A stretch of DNA of 64,000 bases from Fallopia convolvulus (lineage: Eukaryota > Streptophyta > Magnoliopsida > Caryophyllales > Polygonaceae): contig OZ024727.1 in the NCBI GenBank assembly GCA_964016875.1, positions 8,084,893 through 8,148,892 on the forward strand. The letters are read 5' to 3'. The notes beneath the pieces were generated by a model. It was given only the letters and a program-made list of their open reading frames with translations, was not told where the DNA came from and did no database searches. Made by a program: the position numbers and the translations under genes. Position 1 is the stretch's first letter; every line of letters begins with the position of its first letter. Positions 31,761-41,202 of this stretch are shown one piece after another.

Positions 31761-32318
31761 TCAATGTAATACATGATGATTAAGCTCAAGATCCTGAACT
31801 TTATTCAAGTACGATTTCTGGTGCCGCCATAGACATTGCCTCGGAGCGCTCCATTCGAACGGATGGGGCAGCTTTTCAGGCGATGTCAAGGACGAATATC
31901 TCTTCCAATCACCAAGAACAAGCTTAAGATCCTGAATTTTATTCTTCAGACCAACACAACAATTGGCATGCATACTACAAACCTTGCTGAAATCCATGCT
32001 CATCTGACAAAACCCACCAAACACGTTGTTGTCAAGGTACTTGACTTTGAGCCCCGTGATGTTCATGACATCGGTAAACTTGATGATGTTGAACACTTCT
32101 TGCTCGTGCTTCCCCTCGTAGGTGTGTCGCGAGTAGTACCAGAGCTTGAAAAAGAGAATCGTTCGCCTGTTGGATTTAACGTACATGATGCCTGTGTTGG
32201 GATGGTTGTGAAGGAGGTCTCTTGGGGGGCCGTTGTATTCGTCACATGATACTTGAAAATCGACGTCGTCGTCACGGAGATGAGGGAATGGGTCTCTAAG
32301 CCACATTATATCAGTATC
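31761..32318 (-). CDS. Gene B exon 3: catalytic domain of the glycosyltransferase
   Basis: This exon carries the catalytic half of a PF03407/GT77-like transferase. After a TTTTACAG acceptor the frame opens with DTDIMWLRDPFPHL, where the DTD triplet is the expected metal/nucleotide-sugar binding motif. It continues with VDFQVSCDEYNG, PNTGIMYVKSN (conserved NTG), KHEQEVFN and LDNNVFGGFC. The last recognisable block is FEWSAPRQC. The frame then runs on for about 23 residues that gene C lacks, because C has a stop at the corresponding site. No internal stop. The product is expected in the Golgi lumen; substrate unknown. Confidence 0.9.
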   Translation of the reverse strand, partial: DTDIMWLRDPFPHLRDDDVDFQVSCDEYNGPPRDLLHNHPNTGIMYVKSNRRTILFFKLWYYSRHTYEGKHEQEVFNIIKFTDVMNITGLKVKYLDNNVFGGFCQMSMDFSKVCSMHANCCVGLKNKIQDLKLVLGDWKRYSSLTSPEKLPHPFEWSAPRQCLWRHQKSYLNKVQDLELNHHVLH

Positions 32319-33075
32319 CTGTAAAATCTCAACAATATAGTAAGTTATAATTGCATTCCTTAATTAGTTCCTATGCCTCAAAAATATAGTAAACCACATT
32401 ACTATCAAATAGCTAGTCAAAACTATGAGTCAAAATACTAATATTGAAATTTTCATTTAGCAAAATAATTTATGTACGAGACTCTGATTTAATTTCATGT
32501 GTCAAGTAGGAAGATATGTCCTTGTTGCTAGTTGCTATGAACACTAATGTTCATATCACGAGCTGATCATATACGCATATATTTTAATAATTACCCTGTG
32601 GTTTATTTTAAGTTTTGTGTTCTCTTGTCTGTTGTCCGATTGTCGATTGTTTCGGTGGTCTTTTGATCTACTAGACTACATCAAATTACCTTTCTTATTA
32701 AAAATTATTGATACTCAATTAATTTGTTTTTTAAAAAAAAAACATATATTTGATTAGTTTAGTGGGTCAAAAAATTGTAAGGGGTTGTGAATATGATATG
32801 ACAAGTGACAACCTTACGCCTTCAGGTATTTGGTTCTACGGTTAATCCGTGGGATAGTACCCCGAGGTCACCGCCAGTTCTCATCCCTAGTGGATGCTCT
32901 AGGCAAGCCCATGCCAAGTAATATTTGTACCGACCCTAATCCTTACCAACTATCAAAAAGTGACAACCTTACCGGATATGACAAAACATGAGACATGTTA
33001 TGTTGTCACTACAACATATGTTCGATCATAAGTGGGTAATTAACAGTAAAATTAAGAGAGAATATATAAACGTAC
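32319..33075 (-). other. Gene B intron 2
   Basis: 757 bp, with donor GTACG and acceptor ACAG. It contains the SINE copy at 32818-32957. Gene C has an equivalent intron of 681 bp. Confidence 0.75.
32818..32957 (+). mobile_element. SINE copy with internal deletion, in gene B intron 2
   Basis: Flanked by a perfect 15-bp TSD AAGTGACAACCTTAC (32803-32817 and 32958-32972). It aligns with the reverse complement of 2860-3072 at both ends (start CCTTCAGGTATTTGG, end ACCCTAATCCTTACC). About 70 bp that hold the B box in the other copy are missing, so it should not be transcribed by polymerase III. Confidence 0.8.
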
Positions 33076-33456
33076 CGTGAAGAGGAAGTTGTAGCCCAAG
33101 CTAAGAACAGAGTGGAGCAAGTCGACCTTTCTCCAAATAATCTCCAAGTAATTGGTGGTCTTGAAAAAGGCCTCTTCTCCTGAGAAGTTGAACCCTTCAA
33201 CTTGCAAGAGGAAGCAGTTGAGGCCCATGGCGAGACAACGAGACTGAGCTTTCTCGTCCAACGACACTACCAGCAAGTGCTTTATTAGCCTCTCTGTGTT
33301 GTTCCCATTTCGGAAGCCCTCCAACATCAACTCGAACAATGAGCCAGGCGCCGCCCATGCCTCGTTCAAGCATGTCACTATCACCGTTTTGTCTGGTGTA
33401 GCCGCTCGCTTCAAAACTCTCGACAACTCGTCGTTCTTGTTCTCTATGATCCGTAC
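33076..33456 (-). CDS. Gene B exon 2: glycosyltransferase middle segment
   Basis: 127 codons if the start is placed as in genes A and C. It contains TVIVTCLNEAWAAPGS, FELMLEGFRNGNNTE and NYLEIIWRKVDLLHSVL. The donor (ACG then GTACG) is intact. At the acceptor position, however, gene B reads AC where A and C read AG, so the usual splice site is lost. An in-frame alternative is the AG at 33442-33443, which would start the exon at 33441 and drop five codons. The coding frame itself has no stop. It is the most diverged of the three exon 2 copies. Confidence 0.83.
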
Positions 33457-34692
33457 GTGAATAACGTATGCAATAACGCTCATCTTTTACTATCACCTTT
33501 TTTCTGTTGTCACCGCTCGATTAAAAACTTATTAATGTCTATGGGCCAATATACAACAACAACAACAACCAACCCAGTGTAGACCTGCCTCAAGCAGGGT
33601 GTGAGAGGCCAGGATGTACTTATTAATGATTAAAAACTTATTAATTTCTGTGGGCCAATATAATGTGGAGAGTCCATATGTCTGTTCGTGCGCTTGCGCT
33701 TATATACGTTAGGCTCATCCTTTTATTGATTTTTGTATTCTTTCAAATTTTCAAAGTGTTCGTTCGAATTACCAATTTGATAGTTAGAAAAAATAAACAA
33801 ATTTTGGTACATGAAGAAGATGAACCGGAGGATGCAAGAGAATTTTCTGATCGTTTGAATTGGAACTAGGAAGGAGGGTGACTGGAGGAGAAGAAAGGTG
33901 GTCGATTAATTAACAAAGATTTGATAGATGTAAGACCCTAATTTCATTCCTATTTTATAACCTAACACTATATTTGTAGAATAAATAAATCCCATTTCTA
34001 ATTCCAACCAGATTCCGGATTCCAACTCAATTCGTATAGAAACAACGTGGCCTTAATTAGTGCTAATAATATATATGGACAATCTTTCAAAAACAGAAAA
34101 GATATATACGGACAATAATTCATTAAATATGTTTCATGAATCATGATCACAAAAAAGTACGAACTTGATTGTATGCTGTTTTCAGTGCAAATGCTACAAT
34201 TGTGTGTAATTAAGCGATTGATCTAGTTTTGATTCAAAATGTATTTTTTTATATCTTAAAACACGTAAAGAATAATTATATTTTACGATAAATAAAAGTA
34301 TTTTTAAGTTAAAACTACGTATGGCTTAAAAACAAGAACAAGCCCATTCTACAGAAAAAAAAAAAACAAGAACAAGCCCAAAATATGTATCAACACAAAT
34401 ACACAATCGATTGTCATTCTCATATAAGGACTAATTTTTTCTCCTATTTATAAATTATTTTTTTTTTGGTCGAACCTATTTATAGATTATTAAGTGCACC
34501 AATACTCAGTTTATGCTAGACTCCTAAGTTTTTTTCTAAGATATTTGAGTTTAAATCCCTCGAACAACATGTATGGAGAGATTGATAGTGGAAAAATAGA
34601 ATTCGAACCAGATGAATCAAAGGCAAAACTAAAAAATAAAGATTCCTAAATCTAATTAATTAGAAATAATATATGTATGTAATCAATCTCAC
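33457..34692 (-). other. Gene B intron 1
   Basis: 1236 bp with donor GTGAG (34688-34692). It includes a 74-bp insertion at 33554-33627 flanked by a 35-bp imperfect duplication. No gene is seen in it. Confidence 0.7.
33519..33662. repeat. Short insertion flanked by 35-bp direct repeats in gene B intron 1
   Basis: The 35-bp repeat (around AAAAACTTATTAAT and GGGCCAATATA) at 33519-33553 and 33628-33662 differs at two positions. Between them is a CAA-repeat head followed by CCAACCCAGTGTAGACC and an imperfect inverted pair (CTGCCT/CAGGGT). The layout recalls the end of a plant SINE, but the duplication is long for a TSD. Confidence 0.55.
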
Positions 34693-34848
34693 CGAATTGA
34701 AGCCATTAGAGGGCTTGAAAGCAGGAATAGTTGGGAAAGAAGTGCCGATGAAATAGTAGGAGACTACAACCATGCTGAAGAAGAGCAGAGTGGCCGTAAC
34801 AAGCCATGTCGTTCGCTTCGATTTTCCAAAACCTTCCATTAAAACCAT
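34693..34848 (-). CDS. Gene B exon 1: N-terminal membrane anchor
   Basis: 52 codons opening MVLMEGFGKSKRTTW, then one hydrophobic span (about residues 15-33) and a Pro/Ser/Asn-rich stem ending NSV at a GTGAG donor. The Met at 34848 is chosen because it aligns best with genes A and C. An in-frame Met at 34890 would add 14 residues. Type II signal anchor, phase 0 into exon 2. Confidence 0.8.
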
Positions 34849-36368
34849 CTCTTGATCGATACCATCGACTAATTCATGCGTGATTCGCAATCGTAATAAG
34901 GTTGCACAAAAGTGTTAAGACTTTGACCATATAGTTTTCTTTATGTTTTGTCTATACAAGCTTGGTTATATAGGGATTTACTACCATTTTGTCGCCAGAG
35001 ACGCAAATAAGATTCAAGATACACAATCTTATCTCGACCAAATAAAAGGTATACAATATTATCTATTACTCCGTAATATTTAAAATTGTCTAATTCATAC
35101 TTATTTCTATTTTTAATTAATTAATGTGGTCTGATTAGGAGGGTGTTAGAGCATGTGTACCAAATTCCCCATTTTTTATTATTAAATTGTGGGAATAGAT
35201 TATTTTTGATATTTTTTTTGTCTAATAAATTTTCTATCTTAATTCCCAACATAGAAATAGATAAGAAAATATAGCAACAGATAAGAAAATATACACAATC
35301 TTTCTCAAATTTAAGACATTCCCCAATTTTAAATATGCTTCTTCACTTTATTACAAGTACAAATAATCTACAAAACAAGAGAGGTCTCCGGTTCATGCGT
35401 AGTATGTGAAGAGATTTCTGGTTCGACTTTCATATGCAAAACCCTTCATAAAAAAATCTACAAAGCACGAGAAAGAAGAAAATTTTGACTTCTTCAACTT
35501 ATTCCACTTCGATTTTTCGATAAGTTTATAAGATTGTCAATTGTTCAATGAATTATAATTTATTAGGTTGAAATTCTAGAATATTTTTATTTATTTATCA
35601 ATTAAATTAAAAATGATCATCATTTATTAGGACAAGATTGTAGAATATTTTTATCTCCTTATTAGTCAAATTATCTACCTTAATCTATATATCTATATAC
35701 TCTTCTACTAAACTCGAATCTCTCTATCATATTTGTCGCCCATCTAACTATGCCACATAAGCATTTTAATCCGTACACTCTTCTACTAAGCAGCAATAGT
35801 CTGGTAAGCGCTGAAATTGTTGAGAAGAGTGTACGGAGCAGCGATTACAGTGAAGATGGAATCAGAGATGTTGAATTGATCATAGGAGTTTGGATAGAAG
35901 AGAGACGAACAAATTTTTGGTCGGGGACGACGCAGAAGGAGTAGGTGAACTCTGATTGGAAGATCCGAGCCGTCATGTATGGCACTTGCGTGACATCAAT
36001 TGCTTGGCTAGAGGCGGTGGCGATGGAGGATTTGGACCGTCGAAGTCGGAGCCGTCGGCAGAAGATCTGCAATGAACGTCGGTGATATACCAAAGAAGTG
36101 AAAATATTTGGGTTAGTAATGCACTTTTTGGTATATCGTAATGTACTTTTTCACCATAACGATGCACTTTTGTAATTTTCAAGAAATTACGAAAATGCCC
36201 CAATGTCCCTAATTTTCGAGAATATCAGCCATTGGATCAAGGAGATCCAAGAGTTCTAAACACTCCTTATTTTATATGATAAGGAGTTATTTTATTTAAA
36301 ACAAACTCAGATTGTATAATATTATTATTTCTATATTAGTCAAATAAAAATAATGTATCATTTATTAG
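34849..36368. other. Intergenic region upstream of gene B
   Basis: No gene is seen. AT-rich up to about 35720. A perfect 14-bp inverted repeat CCGTACACTCTTCT (35771-35784) / AGAAGAGTGTACGG (35823-35836) could form a hairpin with a 38-nt loop. A GC-richer patch at 35840-36240, with repeated AATGCACTTTT/AATGTACTTTT motifs, looks like a decayed transposon fragment. Confidence 0.45.
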
Positions 36369-36720
36369 GTTAAGAGGTGTAGAGATGGATGTGCAGACAC
36401 ACGTTATGGGATAGGATCAGAAACGAAGAGATTAGGAGCAAGTTAGGGGTGGTTAGTATAGGGGACAAAGTTGCGAGAATCGAGACCTCAATGGTTCGGA
36501 CATGTACAAAGGTAGGGTATAGGGGAGCCTGTCCGTAGGTGTGAGAGTTTGGACCTTGAAGACTTTTGCAGAGGCAAATGATAATTGAAGAAATGCTATA
36601 TGGATAGCATAAGGCAAGATATCAACCAATTGGGGATTTCAGCAGAGCTAGCAATTGGAGTGAGAAGATTAGGGTGGCGGATAGCTAGTCGCTAGTATAT
36701 ACAATTCCTTTAGTTCTTCA
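36369..36720 (+). mobile_element. LINE 3' fragment (non-LTR retrotransposon RT C-terminus)
   Basis: In shifting plus-strand frames it reads DRIRNEEIRSKLGVVSI-DK, then PQWFGHVQR, then NWSEKIRVADS. These are the three blocks that close the RT ORF of plant LINEs (the W-F-G-H-V-Q-R motif is diagnostic). Frameshifts and stops separate them, so it is a fossil. The following T/G-rich stretch (36710-36790) resembles a LINE 3' end. No TSD found. Confidence 0.78.
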
Positions 36721-36960
36721 TGGTTTGGGTGTTTGGTTTTGTTGTGCTTTGTATTGTTTGGTTCTATTTTGTTTGGTGTGTCACTAAAACCGTGAAGTTC
36801 CTCTTCGTGGATGTAGTTGAAGATGATGACTCTTTATTAGATCTATCATATGCAATACTTGGTATTGGTTTGAATCACGTAGAAACACTTTCCAAAATCA
36901 ATATTTCGCCCCTTACATAGCCTTGAGAAATCCATGAAATTTGAAGTGAGATAAGACAAA
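36721..36960. other. Intergenic sequence after the LINE fragment
   Basis: TTTG-rich sequence, probably the LINE 3' untranslated remnant, followed by unassigned DNA. No gene is seen. Confidence 0.4.
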
Positions 36961-37257
36961 CCAACCGATCCCTAACAGGGCTCGTGAAAGGGATCAAACC
37001 TTAGAGTTCATGTAATAATGGATATTAAACTCTATTTGAAGTTCAATCATGGAGAGAGACGTTCTCCTATGATTATGGGAACCAACCCGACACTAATCTC
37101 CCAATAGCCATTTACCAACCGATCCCTAACAAGGCTCATGAAAGGGATCGAACCTTAGAGTTCATGTAATAACAGATATTAAACTCTATTTGAAGTTCAA
37201 TCATGGAGAGAGACGTTCTCCTATGATTATGTGTATCAACCTGACACTAATCTCCCA
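36961..37257. repeat. Tandem duplication of a 154-bp unit
   Basis: Two copies start CCAACCGATCCCTAAC at 36961 and 37115, a 154-bp period. They share AACTCTATTTGAAGTTCAAT and GAGAGACGTTCTCCTATG and differ by a few substitutions. GAGAGACGTTCTC is itself nearly palindromic. Confidence 0.88.
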
Positions 37258-38027
37258 AAGGAAAACAGTTTCTGGGAACGGTTAACTGCAGTTATTGGCG
37301 GTTACTAGGAGTTAACGGGGGTTACCAAGTGCCACGAAAGGTTATCATGAATAACCCACATCACCAATCAGGTATTAATTCATTAAGGAAGTTACAATGC
37401 AGTTATACAACAGTTTACATGACCGTTATCAACAATTAAACACGTGTCAAAAATTTAGTCATGAGTTAGAGAACTATTGTTCCCACTCAGGTGAACCACT
37501 GTTCCCGCCAAGGGAACAGATATTGTTCCCTCCTATAGGGAATAGACTCGTTGTTCCCTCTCTTGGAACAACGCCTATTGTTCATCCTTAATGTCATATA
37601 TAGAATTCTTGTCTTAGACACACGTTTCCCCATAGGGATAAAGTTCCATCACTAACTTCTCATTAAGGTTTCCATCAAGACCTCAACCATATATGCTTAC
37701 ACGAGCGCGCACTTCGCACACCCAAACTCATGACATAGCAAAGTGAGATCCCATAGTGGCGTACGAACCCCAATCACTAAAAGGCATTGCTCCAATATAG
37801 GAAATAATCACTTGATGAAACTAAAATCACCAACATTCCCATATATTGTTCATCCGCTAATGCATTGTGTCCTTAATTAAATCACAATACCATATATAAG
37901 AGTCTATAAGGAAACGACCGGGCTCGTTTATTTGAATGAAGCTGGACACATTATTCATCCATACAGATACGTTTGCTTATAAGCATAACTTATAACTCCA
38001 TGAGAGCTTGACCAAACTTATCTCGTA
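37258..38027. other. Intergenic region downstream of gene C
   Basis: No gene is seen. The stretch 37485-37590 is crowded with GTTCC/GGAAC pentamers in both orientations, like copia-1. Gene C must end within 37.3-38.0 kb, but I could not assign a poly(A) signal. Confidence 0.45.
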
Positions 38028-38516
38028 TTAGCATTGTTTCGGAGCGCTCCATATAAACGGATTGGGCGGGTTTTCAGGTGGTGCCAAAGCCGAGTATTTC
38101 TTCCAATCACTAAGAACAAGCTTAAGATCATGGATTTTATGGCCCAAACCAACACAACAGTTGGCATGCATAGTACAAACCTGGTTAAAATCATTGCTTG
38201 GTTGACAAAACCCTCCAAATAAGTTGTTGTCAAGATACTTTACTTTGAGCCCTATGATCCCGATGACGCGACTAAACTTGATAATGTTGAACGCATCTTG
38301 TTCATGCTTCCCCTCATAGAAGCGTCGTGAGTAGTACCAGAGCTTGAAAAACAGGATTGTTCGCCTGTTGGATTTAACGTACATGATTCCGGTGTTGGGG
38401 AAGTTGTGAAGGAGGTCTCTTGGCCGACCGTTGTATTTGTCACATGATACTTGAAAATCGACGTCGTTGTCTTGGAGATGGATGAATGGGTCTCTAAACC
38501 ACATTATATCGGTGTC
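38028..38516 (-). CDS. Gene C exon 3: catalytic domain of the glycosyltransferase
   Basis: After a TTGGCAG acceptor the frame opens DTDIMWFRDPFIHLQ, with the DTD motif as its first residues. It continues with FQVSCDKYNG, NTGIMYVKSN, KHEQDAFN and LDNNLFGGFC. It stops right after WSAPKQC, giving 162 residues. Gene B reads about 23 residues further from the equivalent site. The frame is clean. Together with exons 1 and 2 it would give a protein of about 337 residues, close to the family's normal size. Confidence 0.9.
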   Translation of the reverse strand, partial: DTDIMWFRDPFIHLQDNDVDFQVSCDKYNGRPRDLLHNFPNTGIMYVKSNRRTILFFKLWYYSRRFYEGKHEQDAFNIIKFSRVIGIIGLKVKYLDNNLFGGFCQPSNDFNQVCTMHANCCVGLGHKIHDLKLVLSDWKKYSALAPPENPPNPFIWSAPKQC

Positions 38517-39197
38517 CTGCCAAATCTCAATAATACAATGAATTACTCTTCTATCTATGGATCAAAGGCATGTACGTATTACAGTACGTTGATAATGTAA
38601 ATTATAATTCAAAATAATAGTTTGGAATGTTTAATTTAGTAGATTACATTATGAAATTAAATGTGCATGATTTTTATATGTGCATTATGAAATTAAGCCT
38701 TGCAAGATGAAATTAAGCAATTCAGCCTTGCAAGATGAATCTTTGGAGGATGGAAAGCAGGATCTTGGTGAAAAGATCCAACCTAGTATGGCTAAAGATT
38801 TGGGAATTTTCAAAGTTGTAGGTGTGCGAACCTACAAGATAGCTTTTCTAGGAAACTAATTCCTTTCTAATGGATGTAACTTGTATCATGTTGATGGCAT
38901 GAATATGAAGACCTAGTATAAATCCTAAAGAGTAATGTCATCAAACCTTGAAACTCTTAGACGAGTTTTTTTTTGGATTTGCCCTTGGAGGTGAAGTCTT
39001 ATTCTCTACAATGGAACATTTATTGACGTTGGATGGAGCCACATTGGAAAACCCAATATTGTCCAGCACATAAATGCAAAAATGTTGCAGCATTTGAAGG
39101 CCGTATTATTAGTGATGAATTGTGTTGGAAGTATAGAATGAAAGTCCTCCACATACAAAAATAAAATAGAGTATCAAATAAAGAGATAGAATTATAC
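38517..39197 (-). other. Gene C intron 2
   Basis: 681 bp with donor GTATAA and acceptor CAG. It contains a short direct repeat (CAGCCTTGCAAGATGAA-like) at about 38693-38740. No coding frame. Confidence 0.75.
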
Positions 39198-39578
39198 CGA
39201 GAAGAAGAAGTTGTAGCCCAAGTTAAGAATAGAGTGAAGTAAATCAACCTTTCTCCAAATAATTTCCAAGTAATTGGTACTTTGGAAAAAGGCCTCCCCT
39301 CCTGAGAAGTTAAAGCCTTGAACCTGCAAGAAGAAACAATTAAGATTCTTGCTGAGACAACGAGAGTGAGCTTTATCGTCAAACGACACCACAAATAGGT
39401 GTTTTATCAGCCTCTCCGTGTTGTTCCCATTTTTGAAGCTCTCCAACATCAACTCAAACAAGGAATTAGGCGCTGCCCATGCCTCGTTCAAGCACGTGAC
39501 TATCACTGTATTGTCTGGTGTTGCCGCTTGCTTCAAAACTCTTGCAAGTTCCTCATTCTTATTGTCTATAGTCCATGC
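39198..39578 (-). CDS. Gene C exon 2: glycosyltransferase middle segment
   Basis: 127 codons, exactly the length of gene A exon 2, with TVIVTCLNEAWAAPNS, SFKNGNNTERLIKHLF and NYLEIIWRKVDLLHSIL. The acceptor reads TATAG before GCATGG and the donor reads TCG then GTATAA, both canonical. Frame open throughout. Sequence is closer to gene A than to gene B. Its exon 1 is inferred to be 20 kb away, at 59875-60018, beyond two retrotransposons. Confidence 0.88.
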
Positions 39579-39895
39579 CTATATAATGTATATGGTAACA
39601 ATGATCAAGTTCCTCATTTCTTACTGTAAACATTTCTAGAACACTCACACACAAATAAGGCGAACATATGTTAATTTAACTATTGGTGCGTGGTTAATCC
39701 CCCCTTGGTTTCTCCTTATCAATATGTTAATATTTATATTAATGTACAAGACTACTTAGGCTACAATGTATGGTTACAAGGATCAAACTAATTATGTTCT
39801 TCTCTCTTCGCCCCTTAATCCACCTTTCATGCATAAGTTAGAAAGACTCTAAATTATTAATGTGTGATGAGGTAAGTGAGTAGAGAGCATGTATT

Positions 39896-39981
39896 CAACT
39901 TACTTTCCAACGGTTATGTCTCATGCTGAGATAAGTTCTGATCAACTTACTTTCCAACGGTTATGTCTCATGCTGAGACAT
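39896..39981. repeat. Duplicated junction at the truncated Tekay 5' LTR
   Basis: A stretch of about 37 bp (CAACTTACTTTCCAACGG then TTATGTCTCATGCTGAGA) occurs twice, separated by an 11-bp filler. It spans the join between host-side DNA and the LTR, consistent with break-repair duplication when the LTR lost its 5' part. Confidence 0.7.
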
Positions 39982-41186
39982 TGTTGTGAAGTAAAATAGT
40001 TAGAGATGGGAGTTTAGACTCCAAAACATCTGTTTAGTGGTCCTATGCTGAAACACTGTTGTAAAATAAGTTAGTTCAGGGGTAGGAGCCGAGTCTCCAA
40101 TGACCTCTTTATAACAAAGTTTGTATTGGGGGCGTAGCTTGCTAGCGGATCCCAATATTGGAGTCATGACTCATGTCTCGCTTCACGTTGAAGGAGGACA
40201 ATGGTGCACTCTAGCTAAGTGCAAAAGGAAATGATGTGGGTCAAGTGGTCACGGATGAAATAGGCCCTCTCACCCTGACGACATCAGTTACAAGGAATTT
40301 ATCGACAACAGTTTGGGTCGATTTAAAGTTATTACAATGAATGTGTAATGTTAAAATCATGAAGTAAAGAGAGTGCGATAGGCACGTTATGGTAACTGAA
40401 TGGTTAGTTCTTTGATAACCATTCTTGCTCCTGATTAAGAATGATTCTTAATCAAACTTTGAATAAGTTAAGCTGTTTAGTCGTTGAAGACGATGGTGAA
40501 TGTTGTGTGGCTAGTATAAGTTTCCATTAATCATTTATACTTCTTAAAGGAACCACAAGCTGTGGTGTTCTCTCTCTTGTTTATGCAAGTCTCCTTCTTA
40601 TTCTCTATAAGACTGCTAACAGTTGGATCATAATATGAGTCTAATCGGATTTTGATGCCAATATGTTTAGTTACAACCATAAGAACTAAGTTAGTTTCTC
40701 CACTTGCTTAGTCTATCATTAGACTAACCCGTCCATCTTCTTTTCTTTTATATGGTCGGCTGGTGTCCACCGTTGATATACGACACATCAGGCTCTTCTT
40801 GGAAGTTGATTCAAGAGGTGGATCCAAAGGTTTGAAGCTTCAGAAGTTGAAGAAAGGTTTCCAATGGCTATACTTGAGTGAAGATCTTGGTTAAGTTACT
40901 GCAAAGCGAAGTGGAGAAGAAGTTAAGAACCTACGGAAAACTTTTTAAAGATTTTGTTCTAATAGAAGGTTTTTCTATTTATTTATTCTTTTTAAGTTAA
41001 GGTTTGTATAAGACCTTTTACTTGTTTTTTCGCTGTAATATTTTACTTGATTTTGTTAGGTTTTAAATGGTTTCTTTTACCTTGTTCTAGTATGTTTTAT
41101 CAGGTTAAAGCCTTGGGTAACTCTGGTTTAGTTCTAAACGGGGTTAATGGCGGTAATACCTCCACGGTAAGTAAGGGGGTGTTACA
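39964..41186 (+). repeat. Tekay-like 5' LTR (3' portion only)
   Basis: Matches 47980-49208 closely, ending GGGGGTGTTACA. The first 1.8 kb or so of the LTR is absent. Confidence 0.9.
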
Positions 41187-41190
41187 GAAG

Positions 41191-41202
41191 TGATATCAGA
41201 GC
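41191..41202 (+). other. Tekay-like primer-binding site
   Basis: TGATATCAGAGC, 4 bp after the LTR, is one base off the initiator tRNA-Met complement TGGTATCAGAGC. Confidence 0.75.

Noticed and set aside
35695..35720. Possible Helitron 5' end (TCTATATATCTATATAC)
   Set aside because: The start resembles a Helitron terminus, but I found no matching 3' hairpin plus CTAR downstream, so I did not call an element.
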